Below, in pieces: positions 1-10,388 of a DNA stretch of 64,000 nucleotides. The notes beneath the pieces were generated by a model. That model was not told the origin of the DNA. It did no database searches and worked only from the letters and a program-made list of their open reading frames with translations. Source of the DNA: Cervus elaphus (taxonomy: Eukaryota > Chordata > Mammalia > Artiodactyla > Cervidae); contig NC_057815.1 of the NCBI RefSeq assembly GCF_910594005.1, forward strand, positions 64,122,052 to 64,186,051. Reading direction: 5' to 3'. The number at the start of each line of letters is the position of its first letter. Positions within the stretch are counted from its first letter, which is position 1. Position numbers and translations under genes: made by a program.

Positions 1-92
1 CTAATCCAGGGCTCAAACCCAAGTCTCCTGAATCTCCTGCATTGGCAGGCGGATTCTTTACCATGTTCCACTTGGGAAGCCTTCTGGTCCCT
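1..92 (-). mobile_element. Bov-tA SINE, cut by window edge
   Basis: On the minus strand this reads as the tRNA-derived head of a Bov-tA SINE (GGTAAAGAATCCGCCTGCCAA, then the GCAGGAGA...GGGTTTGAGCCCTGG block). The remainder lies left of the window. Confidence 0.85.
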
Positions 93-234
93 CAAGACTC
101 AGAGGAAAAAGCACCAACTTTCTGCACAGTCTCTGGCATATTTCTCTGCAAGGAAATATGTATACAAGTCACATAGGTATTACATTACAATATCACATTT
201 AATTTGCTATACTAGTAGTTTTAGTTGCCTTTAT

Positions 235-405
235 ATATTCTCTCAGTGAATTCTCCCAACAATCTTAGAGAATAATGTTATCACATTTTATACATGAGGA
301 AATGAGGTTTAAAGAACTTAGTAACTTAGGCAAAATCATACAGCTTCTAAGTGGAAGAACTGAATTCAGGTTTAGATCCGTTGATTCTAAAACCTGTGAA
401 CTGAG
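235..405 (+). repeat. MIR-like ancient SINE
   Basis: Shows the MIR core pattern: a run resembling 'TTTTATACATGAGGAAATGAGG', then 'AAGAACTTAGTAACTTAGGCAAAATCATACAGCT', then 'AGTGGAAGAACTGAATTCAGG' (quoted in parts). Diverged; the family call is by eye. Confidence 0.55.
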
Positions 406-526
406 ACTTGACACGTGTCTCAGGGTTTTCTAGACTTAAAAAAAAATTTGAGGTAGGGGGAAAAAAACAGTGATCCTAAGATGTGATGTGTGAGAGATGT
501 TAGTAATCAATATTGTAGAAACGTTA

Positions 527-1127
527 GTTCAGTTCAGTTCAGTGGCTCAGTTGTGTCCATCTCTTTGTGACCCCATGGACTGTGGCACACCAGGCCTCCT
601 TGTCCATCACCAACTCCCAGAGTTTGCTCAAACTCATGTCCATTGAGTCAGTAATGCCATCCAACCATCTCATCCTCTGTCGTCCCCTTTCCCCATGCCT
701 TCAATCTTTCCCAGCATCAGGGTCTTTTCCAATGAGTCAGTTCTTCACATCAAGTGACCAAAGTATTGTGAGCTTCAGCTTCAGCATCAGTCCTTCCAAT
801 GAATGACTGATTTCCTTTAGGAATGACTGGTTTGATCTCCTGACAGTCCAAGGGACTCTCAAGAGTCTTCTCCAACACCTCAGTTCAAAAGCATCAATTC
901 TTTGGCACTCAGCTTTCTTTATATTCCAACTCTCACATCCATATGACTGAAAAAAACATAGCTTTGACTAGATGGACCTTTGTTGGCAAAGTAATGTCTC
1001 TGCTTTTTAATATGCTGTCTAGGTTGGTCATAGCTTTTCTTCCAAGGAGCAAGCATCTTTTAATTTCATGGCTGCAGTCACCATCTGCAGTAATTTTGGA
1101 GCCCAAGAAAATAAAGAGAGGCTGAGT
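527..1127 (-). mobile_element. BovB LINE 3' end, 5'-truncated
   Basis: The plus strand opens with the reverse complement of the BovB terminus (GTTAGTTCAGTTCAGTTCAG). It continues through the reversed RTE-type reverse-transcriptase C-terminal region and ends near the reversed 'CTTTATTTTCTTGGGCTCC' block. Reading frames are broken by stops, so this is a dead 5'-truncated copy of about 600 bp. The short plus-strand open frames within it have no coding meaning. Confidence 0.9.
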
Positions 1128-1133
1128 CAGGCT

Positions 1134-1269
1134 AAATTTGCAAGACTGATTTGGAGTTTACATTTTCAATGTTACAAAATTGCTTGAGATTTGTTAGTTT
1201 GTGCAGAATGCAAATATCATCCAAGGCCTCAACATAGATAGATGCTATCTAAATGGAAAACATGAATCC
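1134..1269 (+). repeat. Direct repeat, copy 1 (~135 bp)
   Basis: About 135 bp recurs in the same orientation at 2705-2838, with roughly ten differences. The shared core includes TTGGAGTTTACATTTTCAAT and GATAGATGCTATCTAAATGG. This copy directly abuts the BovB fragment. I do not recognise the family. Confidence 0.85.
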
Positions 1270-1446
1270 CAAACAAAGCACATTATAGTCAATTGGCCTA
1301 TAAGGAGAAAATAGTAGATCTTTTATGTGTATTTAAATTTATCTCATCTTTAAGAAATGTTTATTTTTCTTAATGTGTTGTCATATACATGTTAATACAG
1401 TGTGCCTATATACAATATTTGAATGAATAAGCATAAAATATAAACA

Positions 1447-1527
1447 TATCAATGTACGGCAAAAACCACTACAATATTGTAAAGTAATTAGCCTCAATTA
1501 AAATAAATTAATTAATTTAAAAAACAT
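1447..1527 (+). mobile_element. Bovine-type L1 3' terminus
   Basis: Carries the ruminant L1 3' end: 'CAATGTACGGCAAAAACCACTACAATATTGTAAAGTAATTAGCCTC' (described in parts) followed by an AATTAAAATAAATTAATT tail. It is a short 5'-truncated insertion. Confidence 0.75.
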
Positions 1528-2391
1528 ATTAAGAAGTGTCTTTTTTCTTATACAATTACATAACCAAAAACTTGAAATCCTTAGAGATAAAATCCAACCA
1601 CCATGAATTATGTTTACAGTGTTCAAATACTGTGATAACAGAGGCAATTAGGAGAAAGTGCCCATTAATCTTTGATTCTCTAATGGAGCCATGTAGTGGC
1701 AAGATCAAAAATCTAATTTTGTTACTGGCAATACACACACATACTCCACATCCTCACTGTATACTCTCTTCTCTAGCTTCTGCAGTCCGTCTTTGTCTCC
1801 ATTGCTAGATGAAAGCTGTTCCGATGGCTCAGATTTATTCTGAAATAGCAAGTCAAATATTTCCTCTCAATCCTCCTTCAACTTGATGCATTTGAGTAGA
1901 TTATAAATATTTAAAATCCCCTCCCTTTTCATCTTCTTTCTGGTTTCATGGCACTCTATTGCATCTCCTACTTCCACATTCTCTTGTTTCCTAGCCTACC
2001 TTCCTTCACTTCTTCCTCTCACACATGATGTGAATATTTCTCCAAGTTCTCCCCTTGCCATTCAATAACCTCGGTAAATTTCTTTCTTCATGATACCAGT
2101 CATGCTAACAGCTTTAAAATAGAGCCCACATGTGTCTTTCTTTCCCTCTCCTTCTCCTCTCCCTCTCTTAAGATCGAACTGTTAATTTTTAACTACCTTT
2201 GCATCATCTCTACATGGAGTTTTCTGTATGCCTCAGTCTCACACAAGCCGTATTTAACTCTTGCTTTTCCCCACTTTCCATTTCTTTGAAGGTATACATT
2301 CTCCATTCATGTAACATTCAAAAACATACAGGCACATATCCGGAAACTGTCCTTCTGTCTTTGATTTATTTGCCTCTGTCATCCATGTCTG
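1528..2391. other. Intergenic, no gene seen
   Basis: AT-rich DNA with a pyrimidine-rich stretch (about 1920-2170). Open frames here are short, lack family resemblance and overlap on both strands. Confidence 0.6.
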
Positions 2392-2612
2392 CTTCCCAGG
2401 TGGCATAGTGGTAAAGAATCCACCTGTCAATGCAGGAGACACAAGAATGTGGGTCCAGTCCCTGGGTCAGGAAGATTCCCTGGAGGAGGAAATGGCAACC
2501 CACTCTAGTACTCTTACCTAGAAAACTCCATGGACAGAGGAGCCTAGTGGGCTACAGTCCCTGGGGTTGCAGAATCAGACATGACTGCGGGACTGAGCAC
2601 ACAAACATCCAT
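2392..2612 (+). mobile_element. Bov-tA SINE
   Basis: Complete-looking unit: a CTTCCCAGGTGGCATAGTGG head, the CCAATGCAGGAGACAC-type tRNA-derived block, the GGAAATGGCAACCCACTC centre, and a tail ending near GACTGAGCACACAAACA. Confidence 0.92.
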
Positions 2613-2704
2613 GTCCATGGTGATCACTCTAGTTTAGTCCTCTTAGAAATGTAAGATACATGTTTGTATCTTGCCAAGATGAAACCAGAAATAGAGGCAG
2701 AATA

Positions 2705-2838
2705 AAATTTCAAGATTGACTTGGAGTTTACATTTTCAATGTTACAAAATTACTTGAGAATTGTTAGTTTGTGCAGAATGCAAACATCATCCACAGCCTC
2801 AATATAGATAGATGCTATCTAAATGGAAAATATGAATC
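2705..2838 (+). repeat. Direct repeat, copy 2 (~135 bp)
   Basis: Second copy of the block at 1134-1269, same strand, starting 1,571 bp downstream. Flanking sequences differ. Confidence 0.85.
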
Positions 2839-4029
2839 ACCTCAGAATTTGGAGGTGATATGGAATGAGGGGGAACTTTTCTCAGGGGGAAGAAAACAAT
2901 CAGCACAGGAGACAACATGTCAAACTACACCTTAAAAGAAGATATCTTAGAAAAACATATCTTGAATATATGACCAAGTTTATTACCTGTACCTGTTTTA
3001 GATAAGATTCTGAGCCAGGAGACTTGGTTTCATGCTATTATTGTATGAAACCTTTCTGAAGTCTTAAGAAAAGTTGACTCTGAGACCTTGAGAAATGGGA
3101 GCTGAGGTGAAAGCCAAGATGAAAGACTTCAGATAAAATTGGAGCTACTCTTTGGTGTTTTCCAACATTGTGAAGAGCAGAACTCAGGTTTTTGAACATT
3201 GTAAAGAGAAGTTGCAGCCTATTTAGATTCCTGAAAGTGGTAAAGAGAGAGAAATTGAAATTACATTGTGTGGCCCTATGAATTTAGCCTTGAGGGTCCA
3301 GTCATGACACTAACTGAAACCAATGTTGGTTTCATTATTTTCATTGTGTAGCTCTGTGCCTAAAATAACTATAGGAAACTCAACTGACTGAAAGAAAATG
3401 AAATATCCTCCCTTCTTTTTAAGTAAATCTGTGTTTCTCAAGCTGTATGTGGTAAATTAATTTTGAGTTTTTTTCTTATTTTTCCAGTTTATCTGAAGCA
3501 AATACAACTTTATTGTTCTGAGTTTGTACACAAAACTGTGTGCTTCAGTGTCACTGCAAAGTCAAACTGTTATGCTGATTTTCAAATGCTCCCCCTGTCT
3601 GTACTTGCCTCATCACACAGATACTTACTAGACCATTCCCAGACAAGCACCAGTACATGGTTCTGGTGTATCAGTGATAGTAGGTCAACAATAGTGTTTA
3701 TTTCAATAGTGTTGTAGTAGATCACCTCCTTCTTTAGTTTTTCTCCCTGATCTATCTTTTGGAATGAAAATCTTATCATTGTGAGAGACTAGATTATACT
3801 TCCTCTTTTGTATGGAGATTACACAGTTCTTTCCTCATGACACCAGAGAGAGGATATTAAGAATATGAGGAAGAGGGTACAAATGAGACCCAGTAGGAAT
3901 CAGCATAGATTTGAGAGCTAGATGTGGTTTCAAATTGTAGCTGTTCTATTTTATTGCTGTGTGAACTTGATCGAGCTACACAAACTCTCTACACTTTAGT
4001 ATATTTCATTTTAATTGAAAATAATAATA
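2839..4029. other. Intergenic, nothing identified
   Basis: No SINE/LINE signature that I can name and no coding sequence with family resemblance; AT-rich throughout. Confidence 0.5.
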
Positions 4030-4265
4030 CCAACAATAATAATGCCAACTGACATTTATTGAATGCTCATTATTTCCAGGCCCTGGGAATTTACATCCAT
4101 TAGCTCATTTAATCTTTATAACTCTATAAAATAAGCACTAGTCTTGTTCCAATTTTGTGAATTAGAACAATCAGCATTGACTAAATTAGGTATCTTATCT
4201 ATATTACACAGATGGCAAGTGCCACAGTCAGGATTTAAACCCAAGCCTTTCCTGTCAATATATTC
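4030..4265 (+). repeat. MIR-like ancient SINE
   Basis: MIR pattern: 'ACTGACATTTATTGAATGCTCATTATTTCCAGGCCCTGGG' (in parts), 'TTAGCTCATTTAATCTTTATAACTCT', and later 'ATTACACAGATGGCAAGTGCCACAGTCAGGATTTAAACCCA'. Diverged. Confidence 0.65.
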
Positions 4266-4736
4266 ACTTGTAGAGTTAATCTGGGAGTAACGAGACCATC
4301 CCTAAAATACCTGTTATTGTCGTTCTTATTTAGTAGGTGGTATTGCACGTGTTACTATTACTGCTATGCTGCAGTTGCTGTGGCAATCTTTATCTTCATC
4401 TTTAAAGGAGAAATGTGAAGGAGACACAAACTAGATAAAGGGAAACTCAAAAACTCCTTCACCAATACACTTGTTTCTGGGGTTGGCTTTTAAGTATTTA
4501 CAGCACCAAAGACAACAGTTATGGAGAGCATTTCCACCTGTCTCTGAAATGTAGTGTGATTTAGAAATTTGGTGCATCTGTTAAATGTCAAGCATTGCAT
4601 TGAGTGAAAACAACCAAGAGCTGAAATTCGTCAAAGAGATTTGCTCATCCCAAGGATATTAGTCACTGCACTGCTACTAGGACCTTTACTCTCATGTTGG
4701 AACAAGCAGATAGAGACCTATCTTCTTAACAATGGT

Positions 4737-4946
4737 ATTGGTGGTGGTTTAGTCACTAAGTCAAATCTGACTTGCAACCCCTTGGACTGTAGCCCTCCAG
4801 GCTCCTCTGTCTGTGGGATTTCCCAGGCAAGAATACTGGAGTGGGTTGCTCTTTCCTTTTCCAGAGGATCTTCCCAACCCAGGGATTGAACCCAGATCTC
4901 CTGCATTGCAGGCAGATTCTTTACCAAGTCACCAGGGAAACCCCTT
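4737..4946 (-). mobile_element. Bov-tA SINE
   Basis: Reverse-oriented Bov-tA: TTTAGTCACTAAGTCAAATC, then GGCAAGAATACTGGAGTGGG, then GGATCTTCCCAACCCAGGGA, ending in the reversed head ACCAGGGAAACCCC. Confidence 0.92.
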
Positions 4947-5224
4947 CCTAATGATAACCCCTAACAATTCCTGTTCCAGGCTCAGGACTGCGATAGTGTT
5001 GGCGAACTCTTAGCAAGCCCTTCCAGAGGTGGTAGGACTCGAGTCTCCCCACAAATCCCAGAAGGTTTAAATGATATTTTACGTTAATTTTATTAAATAT
5101 CAGCAATATGCCTTTGTTTTTTATAGAGTTAAGAAAAATTTTTTTGTTGTGAACCTATCTAAAATTAATTCAGAAAGACTGGTGAACCTGAAAGCAGTAT
5201 TAAAATGGGAATAAGCTTTCTTGT

Positions 5225-5345
5225 ACACAGTATTATTTTTTTTCCCCATTTATTTTTATTAGTTGGAGGCTAATTACTTTACAATATTGTAGTGGTTTTT
5301 GCCATACATTGACATGAATCAGCCATGGATTTACACAGTATTATT
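5225..5345 (-). mobile_element. L1 3' end with 13-bp target-site duplication
   Basis: A ~95-bp reversed L1 3' end (TTTTTATTAGTTGGAGGC, TAATTACTTTACAATATTGT, GTTTTTGCCATACATTGACA) lies at 5238-5332. It is flanked by the direct repeat ACACAGTATTATT at 5225-5237 and 5333-5345. This is a textbook 5'-truncated target-primed insertion. Confidence 0.88.
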
Positions 5346-5506
5346 AAATTTGTCTTAGCTAGGCTAGTGTCTGTTGTGACAGACTCCTAAAGTAGCTACT
5401 GATTTGAGTAATAGGTAACTACATATCATGAAAGACCCAAAGAATCTTTTGTGTTATATTTTAAAAATCAAACAAAAACTTGAGCAAAAGTCATATGGCT
5501 CATATA

Positions 5507-5668
5507 CTTGGTTTAATGACTATTTTGCCTTACATCTGTAACTGTATAATGGGGTTTTCTAACCGTCTAAAAGCTTTTAATTTACAAATAGTTGTCCGAG
5601 CTCCTATGAGTGCCACGGCCTCCTCCAACTATTACTTGGAGCCCCTGGATCAGACATCCTCACTATGA
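5507..5668 (+). pseudogene. Env transmembrane-subunit C-terminal remnant of an ERV
   Basis: About 50 codons stay open from the insert boundary to a TGA-type end at 5668. The composition (hydrophobic membrane-end segment, then a basic and polar cytoplasmic-tail-like stretch) and the position just before a polypurine tract and LTR fit the C-terminal tail of a gammaretrovirus-like Env transmembrane subunit. This is a fragment only: there is no surface subunit, fusion peptide or start. The Env call rests mainly on position and overall resemblance. The longer antisense open frame over the same DNA is taken as coincidence. Confidence 0.5.
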
Positions 5669-5780
5669 GGATTAGAAGAATATGTTGCCTCATCAATTTA
5701 GGGACAACGCCCCTTGTCAGCTCGGAAGCAGTTATGGAATGAGAATGACGCCCCTTTTCCCTAGGCAACATAATTCTCCT

Positions 5781-5797
5781 AAAAGAAAAGGGGGGAA
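5781..5797 (+). promoter_or_regulatory. Retroviral polypurine tract
   Basis: A 17-nt purine run, AAAAGAAAAGGGGGGAA, sits immediately before a TG dinucleotide that begins the LTR-like sequence. This is the expected plus-strand primer site at the env/U3 border. Confidence 0.75.
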
Positions 5798-5941
5798 TGA
5801 GAGAGTCATTTCCTAGGCAGGTTAATAAGAAGTCTAGGGGTCCCCAAGGAGAGAGAGGTCTGGGATATTCAAGGAGGAAGAAAGGACAAACTTTTTTAAT
5901 TTTTTTTCCTCTACATTCCTTAGGATTATATAACAATAATG

Positions 5942-6025
5942 TATCCTGCCTGAGGACAGTCTTTGGATTAAACCCTCTGGCTAATTCTGTTATCTTAAAA
6001 CATAAATTATGGGAGTAGGTCTGGT
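5942..6025 (+). repeat. U3 direct repeat, copy 1
   Basis: 84 bp beginning TATCCTGCCTGAGGACA and ending GGGAGTAGGTCTGGT; repeated at 6039-6122 with a 97-bp period. The arrangement resembles tandem enhancer repeats in U3. Confidence 0.85.
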
Positions 6026-6038
6026 CTTTACAAGGATA

Positions 6039-6122
6039 TATCCTGCCTGAGGACAACCTTTGGATTAAACCTTCTGGCCAACTCTGTAATCTTAAAATGT
6101 AAATTAGGGGAGTAGGTCTGGT
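6039..6122 (+). repeat. U3 direct repeat, copy 2
   Basis: Second 84-bp copy with scattered substitutions relative to 5942-6025, same length and orientation. Confidence 0.85.
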
Positions 6123-6308
6123 GAGGTCTTTACAACCTCCAGACATTCTTTGGATTCATTGGAGAGTATATAACTCCATTGCTAATACTAGCAAAGGGGT
6201 ACTCTTTTGCCCCCTTCTGATGCCTATGTCAGAAGCTTTCTCTATCTCCTTTGTACTTTAATAAGACTTTATTACACACACACAAAAAAAAGTCATATGG
6301 CTCATATA

Positions 6309-7499
6309 AAAGAATACAAGTTGCTCATTAGTATACATTGTATATACGTGCTTTTGTTCTTCTTCTTCATATACTGAGTTAGCCAAAACGTTTATTTGGG
6401 TTTTTCTGTAACATTTTAAGGATAAGTCCAAATGAACATTTTGACCAATCTGATACTTTGTCTTCAGATTAAATCCATAGTAATTCTTTAGCCTTCTACC
6501 CTTAGTGTCATCCCCACCCTGCCCAACCCATTTTATCTGTCTCCCACGATATAGATAGTTCAACATTCCGCAGAAAATCTGCCTGACTGAGACTTGGCCA
6601 ACACATGAACTGCTTTGGAAACAGCGTACAACACTGTCCCCCAGAGGGATGCTGTAGTTATCCAATATGACAGCATGTAAAAGGCTCTAGTACTGTCTTT
6701 TGCTTAGGGGAGAGTCTATAAGTACTCTTATTGTCTTACACTCAATATTCTTGAACACTTCCTATAGTTGTACAACCCTTCATAGTTTACAAATACTTGT
6801 CCTTATATGATTAAATTTAATTTCATAACCACACTGGTTGTTAAGTGATAATGTTTCCAGCTTCAAAATGAAGAAATTTCCATTAGAGGTAGGGAAGGGA
6901 ACATCCAATGTCACACATGGAAGAGTTAAAACTCACCCTTCATCTGTTGATCTCAAGTTATACAATATGGTTGGCCCCTGCTCAATTATATACATTTATA
7001 TTCTTAATCCTAAAATTTAACCATCTTTCTAATCCATGTTTTATTTAACAATGTATTATCCCCAGGTGTTCTCTTACTATTTAATGAGTATAGTTCATTT
7101 TTCCCCTATTAAGCTAATAGAGGCCATTCCTAACTCTTGAGCTAGAATGTTAAATCAACTCAATGATCTTTAATTTAAAAGGCATTAAGCTTGTGGCTTA
7201 TTTCTGCTCAAAAGAGTTATTACAGAATGGAATTAGTAATATTCCCCTTTCATTTGTTATGTGCCAACTCTAATGCAAGGCCACAGGAAAGTACATGGAA
7301 CAGTTCTTATAAATGCCACTCTTTACATACTGCACAAAGGATGATTTGGTACAGGAAGAGGAAAATATGTCCTGAGAGCAGGGAAATATCTCTGCCCAAT
7401 TCAAATCACACCGAAAATGTGAAAAAATAAAAACTATTTTTTCATAGTCGTAACTGAGCCTTTACAGAAGAGATTTTTCCTCTCTTAAACTAGTAGACC
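6309..7499. other. Intergenic 3' of the first OR gene
   Basis: AT-rich, no coding sequence recognised. A weak MIR-like patch (about 6780-6960) is possible but too diverged to insist on. Confidence 0.5.
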
Positions 7500-8456
7500 C
7501 TAACCCTCTGCAGTGACCTTGGCTGGAATGAATATCTGGATGAGCTTCCTCCGTATCTCTTTGGTCTTCATAGTATAGACTATGGGGTTTAGCACAGGGG
7601 GTATAAGAAGATAGGCATTAGCCATGAGGGCATGGGTCAGTGGTGAAAGGTGCTTTCCAAAACGATGAATGACAGACACCCCAATGAGTGGCACGTAGAA
7701 GATGAGAACAGCACAGATGTGGGAAACACAGGTGTTGAGTGCCTTTAGCCGGCCCTCCCCTGAGGCAATGGCCATCACTCTTCGGAGTATGAACGCATAG
7801 GAGAGGAGGATGGAGAGAGAGTCAGAACCCTTGGTGAAGATAACAGCAATGAGGCCGTAGAGACTGTTGACCCTGGTGCTGGCACAGGCAAGGCTCATGA
7901 CGTCTTGGTGGAGGCAGAAGGAGTGGGAGAGGATATTGGAGCGGTAGAAGGGGAGCCGCTTGATGAGGAAAGGCACCGGGAAGACCACACAGATGGCCCT
8001 TGTCAAGATGACTGCCCCTGTTCTGCAGACCACACCACTGGTGAGGATGGTGCCATACCTGAGGGGTTTCCAGATTGCCACAACCCGATCAAAGGCCATG
8101 GCCACCAGCACGCCAGATTCAATGGCTGAGAAGGTGTGGATGAAGTACATCTGAACAAGGCAGGCATCAAAGGCGATGGACTTGTAGTTAAACCAAAATA
8201 TGCCTAGCATGGAGGGCATAGTACAAAGGGCAAGTCCTGTGTCTGCCAGTGCCAGCATACACAGAAAGTAATACATGGGGATGTGCAGGGACGGTTCGGA
8301 CTTGATGGTAGAGATGATGACACCATTGCCAAAGAGGGCGATGACATATATAGCACCCAGTGGGAATGCCATCCAGTAATACTTTAGTTCAAGCCCTGGA
8401 ATTCCAGTTAAGACGAAGTAGAGGTGTTGGAAGTGAGAATGGTTATTATCTGCCAT
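7500..8456 (-). CDS. Class I olfactory receptor, OR51 family (OR51H1-like)
   Basis: An intact 318-residue seven-transmembrane odorant receptor in one exon, which would couple to Golf in the cilia of olfactory neurons. It starts MADNN, with an N-glycosylation sequon at Asn5. Landmarks: G43-N44 in TM1, LHIPMYYF (58-65) before TM2, Cys99 before TM3, MAFDR (120-124) at the end of TM3, SHSFCLHQD (177-185) in the second extracellular loop, KALNTCVSH (238-246) in TM6 and PPVLNPIVY (286-294) in TM7. Oddities: DRVVAIW replaces the usual DRxVAIC (Cys to Trp at 129), and Tyr171 replaces the first of three loop-2 cysteines (Cys181 and Cys191 remain). The OR51 family is clear. OR51H1 is suggested by resemblance and by its position next to OR51S1, but is not proven. 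Confidence 0.93.
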   Translation of the reverse strand: MADNNHSHFQHLYFVLTGIPGLELKYYWMAFPLGAIYVIALFGNGVIISTIKSEPSLHIPMYYFLCMLALADTGLALCTMPSMLGIFWFNYKSIAFDACLVQMYFIHTFSAIESGVLVAMAFDRVVAIWKPLRYGTILTSGVVCRTGAVILTRAICVVFPVPFLIKRLPFYRSNILSHSFCLHQDVMSLACASTRVNSLYGLIAVIFTKGSDSLSILLSYAFILRRVMAIASGEGRLKALNTCVSHICAVLIFYVPLIGVSVIHRFGKHLSPLTHALMANAYLLIPPVLNPIVYTMKTKEIRRKLIQIFIPAKVTAEG

Positions 8457-10388
8457 GAAGTCAATGTAACACAGGAGGGAAATTTTGAGATCCTGATGTG
8501 AGTCTTCCTAAGAGTGCAGTGACAAGTATTAACAATATATTAGAATCTGATCTTCCTCAGAGCAGAACCATTTTATTTTTACACGGGTGAGAGAGTGTTT
8601 AAGGGAGGGCTGAGTCCCTGAAGTTACTCTTCCAAGATATATCCTGTGGAGGAAACTTCTACTGGCCCAATGAAAAAGTTTCACCAAGTCAAATAATTCA
8701 CATTCAGTTTAAAACACACTGCATTAAATTAAATGTTTTGCTTTCTCCAGTCCATTTCTCTCTCTTTCTCATCCATATCTTACAAGCTGTTGAGTCAGAG
8801 GCTGAGGACACAAAAACTAAGACAGAATCAGTATAAAATAAGAATTAGTTGACTGCTCACAAAGAATGTCATTTCCACCCATCACTCTCCTTATGCTCAG
8901 TACTGAACCTCTCATGAAGGCAATGGGTCTTGTCTGTAAGTCAGGGATGGACTTGCCCAGTGAACATGCCTGTGCTTGCATCTGAGCATGATCACCTTCA
9001 TTTCCCCTGAGCCTGGATGTGGACTCCATCATTCTCAACCCAGGAACCTCAGACGGCAACTTCTAATCATAGAAAATGAAATGTATTTGTCATCTCTAAT
9101 CTAATGAAAGCTAGAAAGGGGAGTAAGTTATATTTAGGAAATCAACAGCAGCAAATCTTTTTTCAGACTAACTCATTTTGTCCAAAATGAAGTGAGGCTC
9201 CTCTGAAGCCTTTTTTAGAATCAGGATCATCTGGAAATTGTATTACTAAAGGCACAGTGATCATTCACATAATGGCATTTACAATCTCAGAAGGCCAGTA
9301 TAGAGGTCCTAGTAGAGATCTGGAAGAAACATGCTGATGTTTCCAGAATCAGTAGCTATATTTTTTTCCAAAATGCCTCCTGATGGGGTCTTTAACTTTA
9401 GACATGAATGCCAGTTAGAGGTACTGCATACTCTCTTTGAGAAGCTCTCTCAACCTTAAGACACACATCAGATGCCTTCATCAATTGAAGAGAACCAAGG
9501 TGACTAAAAGACAAGGTAATGTAAACACCAGATCCACGCATCTTCTAATCAGATTCTGGTTTCTCTTGCTCCACATATATGGCCTTATATATGTAGCACA
9601 CGGACAATAATGCCTATGCTACAGGGGCAGTATCAGGATTACAAAAGATCTTTCCATTGGTAAAAAAGCAAAATATGTGCTTTTAATTATGAGAACTTGG
9701 AGTAAAAAAGTTCTTCTTTTCACATGTTCTCAATATCAGTGTCGATGTTGAGTTTTTTTCTTTCTTGTTTTTTTTTTTTTTTGACTCTCTGATTTGGATT
9801 TTTCAGCCAGAGATCTTTGCAGTTGATGGAAGTGAAACTGATAGATGCTCTTCTATTAGCAAACAATCACATTTAATTTTGTGTCTCTTGTAATCTTTGA
9901 ATAATTTACCCTCTAACTCTGCAAACATGTGTCTGAACCCCAGGCTATGTATACATCTCTGACTGATGCATACTCCTGATGAATCAAAAACATACTGTAC
10001 TGTTTTGAAATCTCTCTCCTCAAAGATCTTCTTTGAAAGATTTCTGACACAGATTCCCCCAGCCTTATTTAGGGTATATCCTCTGTTTCTGTAAAATATT
10101 CATGTCTTTCCATTGCTCCTATGAAAGACAGCTAGCCTTTTGTTCAAAAGACTCTGGCTTTTTAGATAGCATATATTTTCTACTCTTTCAACAAACTTAT
10201 TTTAATTTTTTGTTTGTTTTAGGACTTTTGAGAAAGAAAATATTTATTAAGTTTTTCAAATAATTGTAATAGAATGGAAATTAAAGGAATTTTTAAGAGG
10301 TAAACAAATGAGAGAAAAAGAATATAAGGTGAGAGAAAGAAGAAGAGAAAAGGAATGAAAGAAGAAAAGCATAAATCCAAAGAACAGC
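8457..10388. other. Intergenic upstream of the OR51H1-like gene
   Basis: The promoter and non-coding 5' exon of the minus-strand OR gene should lie here, but I cannot place them. There is a T-run near 9768-9782. No recognisable coding sequence or ruminant SINE occurs in this 1.9 kb, which is unusual for the window. Confidence 0.5.

Larger units (their letters stand above)
5798..6287 (+). repeat. ERV LTR, U3-R only
   Basis: Begins TGAGAGAGTC after the polypurine tract. It contains two 84-bp direct repeats (5942-6025 and 6039-6122), a TATA-like element (TATATAACTCC near 6167), and ends after TTTAATAAGACTTTATTACACAC with an A-run. U5 is absent, as in a polyadenylated transcript that stops at the end of R. 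AATAAG replaces a canonical AATAAA. Confidence 0.7.
5486..6308 (+). mobile_element. Retro-processed 3' end of an endogenous retrovirus
   Basis: A ~780-bp insert (5507-6287) contains, in order, an env-like C-terminal tail, a polypurine tract and an LTR cut at the R/poly(A) boundary, ending in an A-run. A 21-bp direct repeat beginning AAAAGTCATATGG flanks it (5486-5506 and 6288-6308). Retroviral integrase gives 4-6 bp duplications and complete LTRs. A ~20-bp duplication, a terminal A-run and an absent U5 are instead marks of LINE-1-driven insertion of a polyadenylated retroviral transcript. The copy is 5'-truncated and non-functional. Confidence 0.8.

Noticed and set aside
5604..6146. 180-codon minus-strand open frame
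   Set aside because: Lies antisense to the ERV env tail, polypurine tract and U3, crosses the 84-bp repeats (whose duplicated words it simply echoes), and shows no known domain.
7905..8154. Open frames antisense to the OR51H1-like gene
   Set aside because: Plus-strand shadows of a well-supported receptor; no independent domain. The same applies to antisense frames at 29128-29622, 36374-36791 and 46995-47837.
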